This document shows, in pieces, positions 1 through 7,149 of a stretch of DNA of 11,787 nt (position 1 is its first letter; each line of letters begins with the position of its first letter). The DNA lies in contig JAYTQU010000282.1 of the NCBI GenBank assembly GCA_043746555.1, positions 1-11,787 of the forward strand, given 5' to 3'. The translations under genes were made by a program, and so were the position numbers. Below the pieces are notes generated by a model. It was not told where the DNA came from. It searched no databases and was given only the letters and a program-made list of their open reading frames with translations. The DNA comes from CAZQYC01 sp043746555. Lineage in GTDB: Bacteria; Pseudomonadota; Gammaproteobacteria; Steroidobacterales; Steroidobacteraceae.

Positions 1-1144
1 CGAGATCGCCGGTGATGAAGTGACCGTCGTGCATTTCTGCTTTGGTTTTTGCGGGTTGATTCCAATAACCTTTGCAAACGTTTGGACCACTGACTTCGAC
101 GACGCCCACTTTTCCGGACGCGAGCGGCGCGCCCTCTTCATCGACGATGCGAACAGCGATATCGGATAACGGCAGACCTACCGCGCCGACACGTCGTTCG
201 CCCTTCAACGGATTCGACGTGATGATGCCGGTCTCGGTCATGCCGTAGCGTTCCAGAATGCGATGACCGGTGCGTTGCTCGAACGCGTTAAACGTATCGG
301 GAAGCAATGGCGCCGACCCCGACACGAACAAGCGAATGTTGCGAGCGGCAGTACGATCGAATTTTGGTTCTGCCAAAAGTCGAGTATAGAAAGTCGGTAC
401 GCCCATCAATACCGTTGCATGCGGTAAAGCGTTGAGAACGGCACGCGGATCGAATCGACTCTGCAACACAATCTTCGCGCCGCTAAGCAGCGCGCAATGT
501 AAGGCCACGAACAAACCATGGATGTGATACAGCGGTAGCGCATGTAACAACACGTCGTCGTGAGTGAATCCCCACAGCTGCACTAGGCTCTGAGCATTCG
601 ACAACAAATTACCATGCGTGATCATTGCGCCCTTGGAGCGCCCTGTAGTGCCGGACGTGTAGCAAATCACAGCGAGGTCGTCCGTCGCGCGCTCTACGGT
701 CGGTGCGCCATCCGGTTGTGAGGCGGCGATCTTGGCCAAACTACCCTCGCTCTTTATCCCCAACGTCACGATGTATTTCGCGCCGGCGCGGCGTGAGACT
801 TCCTGAAGCGCAAGTTCTCGCTCCGGTGTAACGACGAATAGACTCGGCGTCGCATCGCCCAGAAAATATTCAACTTCTTTTGACGTGTAAGCCGTATTGA
901 GCGGCAGATAAACAGCGCCTATTCGCAGGCAAGCGAGATAAAGCGCAATGTTGTCGAGCGACTTTTCTACTTGCGAAGCAATTCGTTCGGCCGGTTGCAC
1001 GTTCAAGGACAGGAGCGCATTGGCATAACGCCCAACTAGTGCATCAAGCTCTAGACCCGACACGTGACGATCAGCGGCTTGAATGATTTCGCGATTGCCG
1101 CACGCAAGCAGTCGTACTTGGATATGGCTAAATAGATTCGACAT
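1..1144 (-). CDS. matB: Malonyl-CoA synthetase, MatB-like (3' end beyond window)
   Basis: This is an acyl-CoA ligase of the AMP-forming superfamily. By family knowledge MatB activates malonate with ATP and CoA to malonyl-CoA in the cytoplasm. Reading the minus strand from ATG 1144 gives 381 residues without a stop; MatB proteins are usually about 500 residues, so roughly the last quarter is missing. Visible parts are the N-terminal MSNLF, the segment YLACLRIGAVYLPLNTAYT, the phosphate-binding loop YTSGTTGRSKG (residues 162-172), LPLYHIHGLFVA, the segment TVLMGVPTFYTRLL, the adenylate-binding YGMTE (300-304), and a TGD whose Asp380 matches the ribose-binding Asp at the hinge. The run MGVPTFYTRLL plus GSAPLL is typical of MatB rather than of acetate or long-chain ligases. 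There is no clear Shine-Dalgarno; the start was chosen by similarity to MatB N-termini. It is divergent from the next gene. It could be another short-chain acyl-CoA ligase, but MatB fits best. Confidence 0.85.
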   Translation of the reverse strand, partial: MSNLFSHIQVRLLACGNREIIQAADRHVSGLELDALVGRYANALLSLNVQPAERIASQVEKSLDNIALYLACLRIGAVYLPLNTAYTSKEVEYFLGDATPSLFVVTPERELALQEVSRRAGAKYIVTLGIKSEGSLAKIAASQPDGAPTVERATDDLAVICYTSGTTGRSKGAMITHGNLLSNAQSLVQLWGFTHDDVLLHALPLYHIHGLFVALHCALLSGAKIVLQSRFDPRAVLNALPHATVLMGVPTFYTRLLAEPKFDRTAARNIRLFVSGSAPLLPDTFNAFEQRTGHRILERYGMTETGIITSNPLKGERRVGAVGLPLSDIAVRIVDEEGAPLASGKVGVVEVSGPNVCKGYWNQPAKTKAEMHDGHFITGDL

Positions 1145-1340
1145 GGATGTTGAACATGAGTCGTTGATTCATTGGAGCGCGGCATTTGCCAATCCTTTGC
1201 ATTTCTAAACTCCATCGTGGCCTATTTCCTCGATTCGCCGCAAGCGGGACGAACCGAAAGCCACTACACTGCCGCCCCGTATTTTCATCGAGTCCCATAG
1301 TCTGACCTCGGTGAGCCTGAGTACTTTCTTGAGGACATTT

Positions 1341-2405
1341 ATGACTGGCCGAATCCTTGTTTTGACTCGCAGCCTAGTTGCTGGCGGAATTCTATCTTTG
1401 GCGATCGGCGGAACAGCATTGGCAGACAATGCGAAGGCCGGTGCGTGGAAAGCGCCGCGCACCGAATTTGGTTATCCCGATCTGCAAGGCAACTGGAACA
1501 ATGCCACGATCACGCCGATCGAACGACCCGCCGAGTTCGGCGATCGTCGCGCGCTTTCCGATGCGGAAGTGAACAAGCTTGAAGGTGCGGCCGACGCTCG
1601 CGTCGAAGAGGGCAATAAACCCACCGATCCCAAGAAAGGCATTCAAGATTTGCCGGTGAATTGCGCTCCCGGGTTTTCCGGCACCAATTGCGGGTACAAC
1701 AATTTTTGGGTGGATGGCGGCGACAAGGTCGTGCGCGTTAACGGCGAGAAGCGCAGTTCCATCATCGTCGATCCGGCGAATGGCCATATGCCTGCAATGA
1801 CACCCGAAGCGCAGCAGCGCAGAGCCGCACTGATGGCTGCATTTCGTAGTGGCGGCGGCGCGGGAATGACCGATGGCCCGGAACGCCGACCGCTTGGCGA
1901 ACGCTGCATTCTGTCGTTCGGTTCGAGCGCTGGTCCGCCCATGCTGCCGTCGATGTACAACAACAACTATCAAATCGTGCAGAGCAAAGATCGCGTTGTG
2001 ATTTTGGTTGAGATGGTGCACGACGCGCGCATCGTTCGCATCGGCGGTCAACATCTGCCGAGCAACATTCGTCCGTGGATGGGCGATTCCATTGGTCACT
2101 ACGACGGCGATACGCTCGTTGTCGAAACGACCAACTTCAATCCGCAACAAAATTTTCGCGGCGCGTCGCAAAACTTGAAGGTCACGGAGCGTTTCACGCG
2201 CAGCGCACCGAATCAGTTGCTCTATCGATTCACCATCGAAGATCCGACCACCTTCGCGCAACCGTTCACAGGCGAATTGAACATGAACGCGACTCGCGAC
2301 AATTTATACGAATACGCTTGCCACGAAGGCAATTATGCATTGCCCGGAATTCTGGCTGGCGCACGCAAGGAAGAAGCGGAAGCGCTCGCGAAATCGGCGA
2401 AGTAA
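1341..2405 (+). CDS. Secreted protein of unknown function (PDLQG-NW / ACHEGNY type)
   Basis: The protein is 354 residues long from ATG 1341, which has a good ribosome binding site (GAGGA at 1331-1335, five bases upstream); an in-frame GTG at 1311 lacks one and was rejected. The N-terminus is a classic signal peptide: basic start, hydrophobic core, ALA at 26-28 followed by Asp, so export to the periplasm or beyond is expected. The mature part starts with a PDLQGNWNNATITP segment, contains several cysteines, and ends with YEYACHEGNY (323-332) followed by GILAGAR and a charged tail. I recognise this layout from many uncharacterised exported proteins of Acidobacteria and soil Proteobacteria, but know no assigned function. 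A strong terminator follows, so it is probably transcribed alone. Confidence 0.85.
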   Translation: MTGRILVLTRSLVAGGILSLAIGGTALADNAKAGAWKAPRTEFGYPDLQGNWNNATITPIERPAEFGDRRALSDAEVNKLEGAADARVEEGNKPTDPKKGIQDLPVNCAPGFSGTNCGYNNFWVDGGDKVVRVNGEKRSSIIVDPANGHMPAMTPEAQQRRAALMAAFRSGGGAGMTDGPERRPLGERCILSFGSSAGPPMLPSMYNNNYQIVQSKDRVVILVEMVHDARIVRIGGQHLPSNIRPWMGDSIGHYDGDTLVVETTNFNPQQNFRGASQNLKVTERFTRSAPNQLLYRFTIEDPTTFAQPFTGELNMNATRDNLYEYACHEGNYALPGILAGARKEEAEALAKSAK

Positions 2406-2442
2406 GTCAAATCCCGGATCGCGCATATCGCGCACGAAAGCC

Positions 2443-2480
2443 AGCCCCGCGTTTCGCAAGAGACGCGGGGCTTGTTTTTT
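2443..2480 (+). terminator. Intrinsic terminator after the secreted-protein gene
   Basis: A perfect 10-bp GC-rich stem, AGCCCCGCGT (2443-2452) with ACGCGGGGCT (2463-2472), encloses a 10-base loop and is followed by TGTTTTTT (2473-2480). It sits 38 bases after the stop codon and 78 bases before dbpA, so it separates the two transcription units. Confidence 0.9.
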
Positions 2481-2558
2481 CGGCGAGAGGCAATGCAGGT
2501 CGTCGTCAGCGCCTGCGTATGCGAAGATGTCGTCTTGTAATCCTAAGCTGTTTACCCA

Positions 2559-3935
2559 ATGTCCGACTTTTCCAGCTTGTCCTTATCCGAGCCGCTTAAG
2601 CGCGCGCTGACCGAAGTTGACTACATCGAAATGACGCCGGTGCAAGCTGCAAGCTTGCCGGCAATCTTGAGCGCGCGCGACGTTGTGGCGCAGGCCAAAA
2701 CCGGCAGCGGTAAGACAGCGGCCTTCGCGCTGGGCTTGCTTTCAACATTGGATGTCGATGCGATCAAACTGCAAGGCCTAGTGCTCTGTCCCACGCGCGA
2801 GTTGGCCGATCAAGTTAGTCGAGAGATACGACGTCTCGCGTGTTTCATTCCCAATGTCAAAGTGCTGACGTTGTGCGGCGGCGTACCGGTGCGCATCCAT
2901 CTTGCTTCGCTCGCGCATGAACCGCACATTGCGGTCGGCACGCCGGGACGCATTCTCGATTTGTTGCGCAAAGACGCGTTGCCGATGAAGCGAATAAAAG
3001 TATTGGTGCTCGATGAAGCCGACCGCATGCTCGACATGGGATTTTCCGACGACATTAGCGACATCCTCTCGCGTGCGCCAAAGCAGCGGCAAACGCTGAT
3101 GTTCTCCGCCACCATGCCCGATCCCATTCGCGAATTCAGTCGCCAGTTTCAATACCAGCCGCTCGATGTCACCGTCGCCAGCGATAGCGATGAAGTGTTG
3201 ATCGAGCAAACGTTCTTCAATGTTGAGGCCGATGAAAAATTAGAAGCGCTTGCGGCATTGTTACTTAAGCATAAACCAGAATCGGCGATTGTTTTTTGCA
3301 ACACGCGCGATGGCGTGCGCACGGTGGCCGAAGAGCTATCGCATCGCGGGTTTTCGGTTCTAGCGTTGCATGGCGAATTGGAACAGCGCGAGCGCGAAGA
3401 GATGTTAGTGCGATTTTCCAATCGCAGCAGCAATGTATTGATCGCCACCGACGTGGCCGCACGCGGACTCGACATCAAAGAGTTGGCGATGGTGATTAAT
3501 TTCGATATCGCCACCGATGTCGATGCGCATGTGCACCGCATCGGTCGTACCGGTCGCGCGGGCAGTCATGGTATCGCGCTGAGCTTGTGTTCGCTTCGCG
3601 ATACGGCGCGTGCAACGCAGATCGCCGAGCAACAAGGCCGACCATTGCGTTGGCAAAAACTTCCCATACCTTCCGCCGCCGCCACGCCTTTATATGCACC
3701 GTTTATCACGTTGGTTATCGACGGTGGCAAGCAAGACAAATTGCGCCCCGGCGATGTGCTCGGCGCATTGACGGGCGATGCCGGACTGCCCGGCACGACG
3801 GTTGGAAAAATCGATGTGTATCCGACGCGCACTTATGTAGCCATAGCGCGGGAGTTTGGCGATCAAGCATTACAACGCTTACGCGGCGGAAAGATAAAAG
3901 GCCGAAAATTTCGGATTCGCAAAATCAGTCGTTGA
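2559..3935 (+). CDS. dbpA: ATP-dependent RNA helicase DbpA
   Basis: This is a DEAD-box RNA helicase of 458 residues, the usual DbpA size. By family knowledge DbpA binds hairpin 92 of 23S rRNA and remodels the peptidyl-transferase region during 50S assembly. All motifs are present: Q motif ending MTPVQ (25-29), Walker A AKTGSGKT (46-53), PTREL (78-82), GG (107-108), TPGR (128-131), DEAD (152-155), SAT (183-185), ATDVAARGLDI (296-306) and HRIGRTGR (326-333). The C-terminal domain (about 380-458, with GDVLGALTGDAGLPG, IDVYPTRTYVAI and a basic KGRKFRIRKI end) is the DbpA RNA-binding domain, which is what separates DbpA from other DEAD-box proteins. No clear Shine-Dalgarno precedes ATG 2559; the start matches the family N-terminus. 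Its stop lies two bases before the next helicase start. Confidence 0.95.
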   Translation: MSDFSSLSLSEPLKRALTEVDYIEMTPVQAASLPAILSARDVVAQAKTGSGKTAAFALGLLSTLDVDAIKLQGLVLCPTRELADQVSREIRRLACFIPNVKVLTLCGGVPVRIHLASLAHEPHIAVGTPGRILDLLRKDALPMKRIKVLVLDEADRMLDMGFSDDISDILSRAPKQRQTLMFSATMPDPIREFSRQFQYQPLDVTVASDSDEVLIEQTFFNVEADEKLEALAALLLKHKPESAIVFCNTRDGVRTVAEELSHRGFSVLALHGELEQREREEMLVRFSNRSSNVLIATDVAARGLDIKELAMVINFDIATDVDAHVHRIGRTGRAGSHGIALSLCSLRDTARATQIAEQQGRPLRWQKLPIPSAAATPLYAPFITLVIDGGKQDKLRPGDVLGALTGDAGLPGTTVGKIDVYPTRTYVAIAREFGDQALQRLRGGKIKGRKFRIRKISR

Positions 3936-3937
3936 TC

Positions 3938-5275
3938 ATGAGCGCGCCACTCACCTCCTTCGCCGCGCTTGGCTTGTCTTCGCCATTGCTGCGAGCGATC
4001 AACGCAAAGCGGTATGCCACGCCCACGCCTATTCAAGTAGCCGCCGTTCCAGCGGTGCTTCGCGGCAATGATGTGCGCGCGCGTGCGCAAACGGGCTCTG
4101 GAAAAACAGCGGCGTTCGCTTTGCCGATCATTCAAACGCTCGCGCGCGAGCCCCGTTCATCGTCGCGAGTAGTCCGCGCATTAATTCTTGTGCCCACGCG
4201 CGAACTGGCGATGCAGATTGGCGAATCGTTTCGCGTTTATGCGAGCCATCTTGTCGAGCAGTTGAAGATCGCGAGCGTATTTGGCGGCGTTTCTATCAAT
4301 CCACAAATGATGGAGCTGCGCGGCGGCGCGGATGTTGTCGTGGCGACTCCGGGCCGATTGATCGATCTGGCGGAGCACAATGCGCTGCGGCTCAATAGTG
4401 TCGCGACATTGGTGCTCGACGAAGCCGATAAGCTCTTCGATCTTGGCTTTGCCGACGAACTCAATCGCATACTCGAAATGCTGCCGCCGCGTCGGCAGAC
4501 ACTGTTGTTCTCGGCCACGTTTCCAACGGCAGTGCAAACGCTCGCCGATTCGATACTTAATGATCCGGTACGAATCGACATAGACGTCGACATCGACGAC
4601 GGGTCCGACAAAGAACCGACAATCGTTCAACGCGCCCTCGTTGTCGATGCGCCGCGGCGCACGCAACTGTTGCGGCACTTGATCGTCGATCAAGCATGGG
4701 CACGCGTCTTGGTATTCGTCGCGACGAAGTACGCAACGGAACACGTCGCCGAAAAACTGCGGCGCGCAAACATCAGCGCCGCGCCATTCCACGGCGAGCT
4801 AAGTCAGGGTGCACGCACACAAGCATTGGCCGATTTCAAAGCATCTAAATTGCAGGTGATGGTGGCAACCGACGTCGCCGCGCGCGGCATCGACATCGCG
4901 CAACTACCCGCAGTAGTCAACTACGATTTGCCGCGCTCCGCCGTCGACTACATCCATCGCATCGGTCGCACAGGTCGCGCAGGCGAATCCGGAGTGGCAG
5001 TTAGCTTCGTCATCCCGGACAGCGAAGCGCATTTCAGATTGATTGAAAGACGCAACGGCATCAAGTTAACGCGCGAAACAGTCGCCGGCTTCGAACCCAG
5101 CGTTTCAGAAGTGACGATCGCACCGAACGCGAACGACATTTCTAGCGGCGGCATCAAAGGCAAACGCAAAAGCAAGAAAGATAAACTGCGCGAGGCGGGC
5201 GCAATGCCAACGGAAACAATGACCGATCCAGTCGCGCCCAAGCGCTCATCCGTTTGGCCGGGAAGGAAGACTTAG
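3938..5275 (+). CDS. DEAD-box RNA helicase, RhlE-like
   Basis: A second DEAD-box helicase, 445 residues. Motifs are Q motif TPTPIQ (28-33), Walker A AQTGSGKT (50-57), PTREL (86-90), TPGR (137-140), DEAD (161-164), SAT (192-194), ATDVAARGIDI (310-320) and HRIGRTGR (340-347). The C-terminus is a basic lysine-rich tail (KGKRKSKKDK, about 408-417) as in RhlE-type helicases, with no DbpA RNA-binding domain. An acidic stretch IDIDVDIDDGSD (213-224) at the start of the second RecA lobe is unusual. ATG 3938 was chosen because homology starts there; the open frame continues upstream to 3587, but that part overlaps dbpA and looks like nothing. The start lies two bases after the dbpA stop without its own clear Shine-Dalgarno, so coupled translation is likely. 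Exact subfamily is uncertain, hence no gene symbol. Confidence 0.9.
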   Translation: MSAPLTSFAALGLSSPLLRAINAKRYATPTPIQVAAVPAVLRGNDVRARAQTGSGKTAAFALPIIQTLAREPRSSSRVVRALILVPTRELAMQIGESFRVYASHLVEQLKIASVFGGVSINPQMMELRGGADVVVATPGRLIDLAEHNALRLNSVATLVLDEADKLFDLGFADELNRILEMLPPRRQTLLFSATFPTAVQTLADSILNDPVRIDIDVDIDDGSDKEPTIVQRALVVDAPRRTQLLRHLIVDQAWARVLVFVATKYATEHVAEKLRRANISAAPFHGELSQGARTQALADFKASKLQVMVATDVAARGIDIAQLPAVVNYDLPRSAVDYIHRIGRTGRAGESGVAVSFVIPDSEAHFRLIERRNGIKLTRETVAGFEPSVSEVTIAPNANDISSGGIKGKRKSKKDKLREAGAMPTETMTDPVAPKRSSVWPGRKT

Positions 5276-5291
5276 CACCGGGCAAACGGAT
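5248..5291 (+). repeat. Hairpin overlapping the stop codon of the RhlE-like gene
   Basis: ATCCGTTTGGCCGG (5248-5261) pairs with CCGGGCAAACGGAT (5278-5291), 13 of 14 positions, with a 16-base loop that contains the stop codon. It has no U tract. It may act as a 3' end or RNA-stability structure for the helicase transcript. Confidence 0.5.
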
Positions 5292-5308
5292 ACCGGAAGC
5301 GAGCCTAA

Positions 5309-5452
5309 TTCTACTTTGTCAGGTTGGGATCAAGCGATGCGGGGCAAGGCTCAACGACCTGAAAAAGCGCAGCGTACACGGCAGTACGTGAGTATTTTTC
5401 AGGCCGGTGTAACGCCGCACCGCGCGCTTCAGCGCAACCTGACAAAGTAGAA
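5309..5452. mobile_element. 144-bp MITE-like palindromic element with 18-bp terminal inverted repeats
   Basis: TTCTACTTTGTCAGGTTG (5309-5326) and its exact reverse complement (5435-5452) bound the element. The same four bases CTAA stand directly outside both ends (5305-5308 and 5453-5456), as expected for a target-site duplication. Inner arms share one symmetry centre (5380.5): CCTGAAAAA (5358-5366) with TTTTTCAGG (5395-5403), and CGTAC (5373-5377) with GTACG (5384-5388), so either strand can fold into one long imperfect hairpin. It has no coding capacity. CTAA fits the YTAR target of the IS5 subgroup, so mobilisation in trans by such a transposase is a reasonable inference. It could instead be a repetitive regulatory or processing element. 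Confidence 0.7.
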
Positions 5453-5456
5453 CTAA

Positions 5457-5629
5457 TGTCAGCGGCCTTAATCCATTGGCATGACGCTGCTCTCTATCGG
5501 TTGAAAGTTCTGTTGCAACACGGACCTGGCTTACCCATTGCTCGCAATACCTGCAAAATGATATTCAGAATCGCCTAGCTAGCAAACATTCCGGAATCCG
5601 TATAGTTAACTGCAAATCCAATTTTAGCC
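5457..5629. other. Non-coding spacer with nothing recognisable
   Basis: Between the MITE-like element and the DUF6968-like remnant I see no gene, promoter pair, attC-like site or strong hairpin. A short palindrome CTAGCTAG occurs near 5574. Together with the preceding element, this makes the 354-base gene-free stretch after the RhlE-like helicase. Confidence 0.5.
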
Positions 5630-5925
5630 ATGTCTGAAGTAACAGAAATTGGTACTGTCATCGCGTCAAGGGAAATGACGTTCGTCTATGCCGATGGAAG
5701 ATAAGGAAATGGCAAATCTGAAAGTTGGTTTGCCAATTGAGGTTGGCGGTGGTCTGGATTGGTGTTGCCCTTTCGAGCTGAGTACAGAATCAAACAGGAA
5801 GCTGATCGGTATCCATGGCATTAATGCCTTGCAGGCACTGGATCTCGCGATAAAGTCTCTTCGTGGAGATATTGAATATTGGGAGAGGACCAAGAAAGGC
5901 AGGTTTCACTTCTTGGACGACTCCG
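5630..5925 (+). pseudogene. DUF6968-like gene, frameshifted and 3'-truncated
   Basis: A small protein resembling the DUF6968 family (recognised from memory, not searched). ATG 5630 opens MSEVTEIGTVIASREMTFVY and stops at TAA 5702-5704. The continuation is in the next frame from about 5694, reading MANLKVGLPIEV, LDWCCPFEL, GINALQALDLAIKSL and FHFLDD. One extra base near 5694-5704 explains the shift. After about 5925 the frame runs on into DNA that encodes a recombinase N-terminus on the other strand, so the native C-terminus is lost. The 188-codon open frame at 5688-6254 is therefore a chimera, not a gene. Function of the family is unknown to me. Confidence 0.6.
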
Positions 5926-6046
5926 CCACCCGCCGCACCGCACGCGAATACACATCGATGGTGCTCAACGCTTCGCCTTGCCGCTTCAGTGCGCTAACAT
6001 GCTTGCGATACAACGCATCAAACCGAATCTGCTGTGACTTGTTCAT
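5906..6046 (-). pseudogene. N-terminal stump of a tyrosine recombinase (IS91-associated type)
   Basis: On the minus strand ATG 6046, preceded by GGGAGGAATAGTGG (a strong Shine-Dalgarno), reads 46 codons to a stop at 5906. The product starts MNKSQQIRFDALYRKH, followed by LKRQGEALSTIDVYSRAVRR. This is the N-terminal SAM-like DNA-binding region of phage-integrase-family recombinases, closest in memory to those accompanying IS91-type transposases. After RRVAE the similarity ends at the junction with the DUF6968-like remnant near 5925, so the whole catalytic domain (R-H-R-Y) is missing. It cannot be a working recombinase; it marks the edge of a deleted mobile element. Confidence 0.65.
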
Positions 6047-6065
6047 CCACTATTCCTCCCGTAAG

Positions 6066-6184
6066 CACGCCTCGGTTGAGACGCGTGGAGGAATTATTGG
6101 CGGTTCGATCTCTTACTTGCCGCGTAGCGGCTTCGTTCAACAAGCCGCTCAAGGAACGACACGCGCGAAAAAACGCGCGCGCGT
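6066..6184. repeat. Cluster of three hairpins upstream of the recombinase stump
   Basis: Three inverted repeats follow each other: CACGC (6066-6070) with GCGTG (6083-6087); a perfect 8-bp stem AGCGGCTT (6126-6133) with AAGCCGCT (6142-6149) around an 8-base loop; and CGCGCG (6162-6167) with CGCGCG (6174-6179) around six A. They lie between the recombinase start and the next gene and could be the terminal structures of the lost IS element or leader structures. No function is shown. Confidence 0.45.
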
Positions 6185-6261
6185 CTTAGCGGCAGCGTGT
6201 GTGCGCCACTGGATTTACGGTCGCGCACTATTGAGTAATGTCACGGCGATGTGAGAGGACG

Positions 6262-7140
6262 ATGCAAACCATGCTCACTATGAGAAAAGAGGCGCGTAGT
6301 CGACTGGTTCGTGAAGCACTGGTGTGTCTTGCAACAGTGACGTCCCTTCTTGGCTGCACAGCGGCAGGTCAATCTATAGAGGTGCCTCTCACAATACGCG
6401 ATAACTTCCCTGTCGTCGTCATACAGATCAACGGCAACAATGTGCCTGTAGTTCTTGACACGGGCAATTCCGCGTCGGTAACTCTTTCCAAGGAAGTGCT
6501 CGATCTCGCAAAAGCAACGCCCATCGGTGAAACGTCTAAAGGCATGGATGCCAAGGGCAATATCATTCAATCGCCCAAGTTCAAAATTTCTAGCCTTAAA
6601 ATAGGAGCCGCCATTTTCACTGATGTCATTGCTGAACTGGATGTACATGATCCCTCGTATCAAGCTACTCAAGTTGGCCAGCAGGGTTTCTTGGGGACAA
6701 CTCTCTTAAAGGCATATCGAGTCGTGCTCGATTATCCTCATCGGAGGATGACGCTATTACCCAGAAGCAGCGCAGCGGATCGGTCACCAGACTGCGAAGG
6801 AACAATAGTGCCATTTTCACCAGAGTGGCACGGAGAGCCTGCCACTGTAGTGGAGACCGATCTGGGCCGACTGATCATGTGGTGGGATACCGGAACGCCA
6901 ACCTCGGTCCTGAGTAAAAGGTTCGTTCAAAATACCGCCATCAATCCATCGCTGGAGAAAGTGACTTCGAAACGGATTATTCTTGCGAACACCGACTTTG
7001 GCCCATGGCAATTTGAGATATGGGAGATGTCGTTGCCTCCGGGGTTTGATGGCTTCATCGGTTACGACTTTTTTGCCAACCATGTTGTTTGTATGGATTT
7101 TCCCTCGAACAGGCTTCTGGTTCAGAAATCCAAAGAGTAG
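6262..7140 (+). CDS. Two-lobed retropepsin-like aspartic protease, predicted lipoprotein
   Basis: The protein has 292 residues from ATG 6262, chosen for GAGAGGA just upstream; ATG 6238 and 6280 are alternatives. The N-terminus has basic residues, a hydrophobic core and a lipobox ending LLGC (Cys32), so a membrane-anchored periplasmic lipoprotein is predicted. It carries two aspartic-protease signatures: VVLDTGNSAS (Asp66) and MWWDTGTPTS (Asp209). Each is followed by the hydrophobic-hydrophobic-Gly element of the fold, FLG (143-145) and FIG (265-267). Thus two retropepsin-like lobes sit in one chain, which could form a complete active site without dimerisation. The substrate is unknown. Just downstream lies an attC-like site, 10 bases after the stop, a cassette-like arrangement. 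It looks intact although its neighbours are broken. Confidence 0.8.
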   Translation: MQTMLTMRKEARSRLVREALVCLATVTSLLGCTAAGQSIEVPLTIRDNFPVVVIQINGNNVPVVLDTGNSASVTLSKEVLDLAKATPIGETSKGMDAKGNIIQSPKFKISSLKIGAAIFTDVIAELDVHDPSYQATQVGQQGFLGTTLLKAYRVVLDYPHRRMTLLPRSSAADRSPDCEGTIVPFSPEWHGEPATVVETDLGRLIMWWDTGTPTSVLSKRFVQNTAINPSLEKVTSKRIILANTDFGPWQFEIWEMSLPPGFDGFIGYDFFANHVVCMDFPSNRLLVQKSKE

Positions 7141-7149
7141 ATACACTTT

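Noticed and set aside
1392..2261. 289-codon open frame on the minus strand
   Set aside because: It is antisense to the secreted-protein gene, which has a ribosome binding site, signal peptide and conserved motifs; the antisense product is Arg/His/Ala-rich without any recognisable pattern.
3587..3937. Upstream extension of the RhlE-like gene by 117 codons
   Set aside because: It overlaps dbpA in another frame and has no helicase-like content; homology starts at ATG 3938.
4181..4792. 203-codon open frame on the minus strand
   Set aside because: It is a shadow of the RhlE-like helicase coding sequence.
6126..6149. Hairpin with GTTGAAC in the loop (minus strand) as an attI/attC site
   Set aside because: The core-like heptamer is in the loop, not at the end of the stem as required for attC, and no integron integrase is adjacent.
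5688..6254. 188-codon open frame on the plus strand
   Set aside because: Only the first 75 or so codons resemble a protein family; the rest is antisense to a recombinase N-terminus and to hairpins. It is a chimera of remnants.
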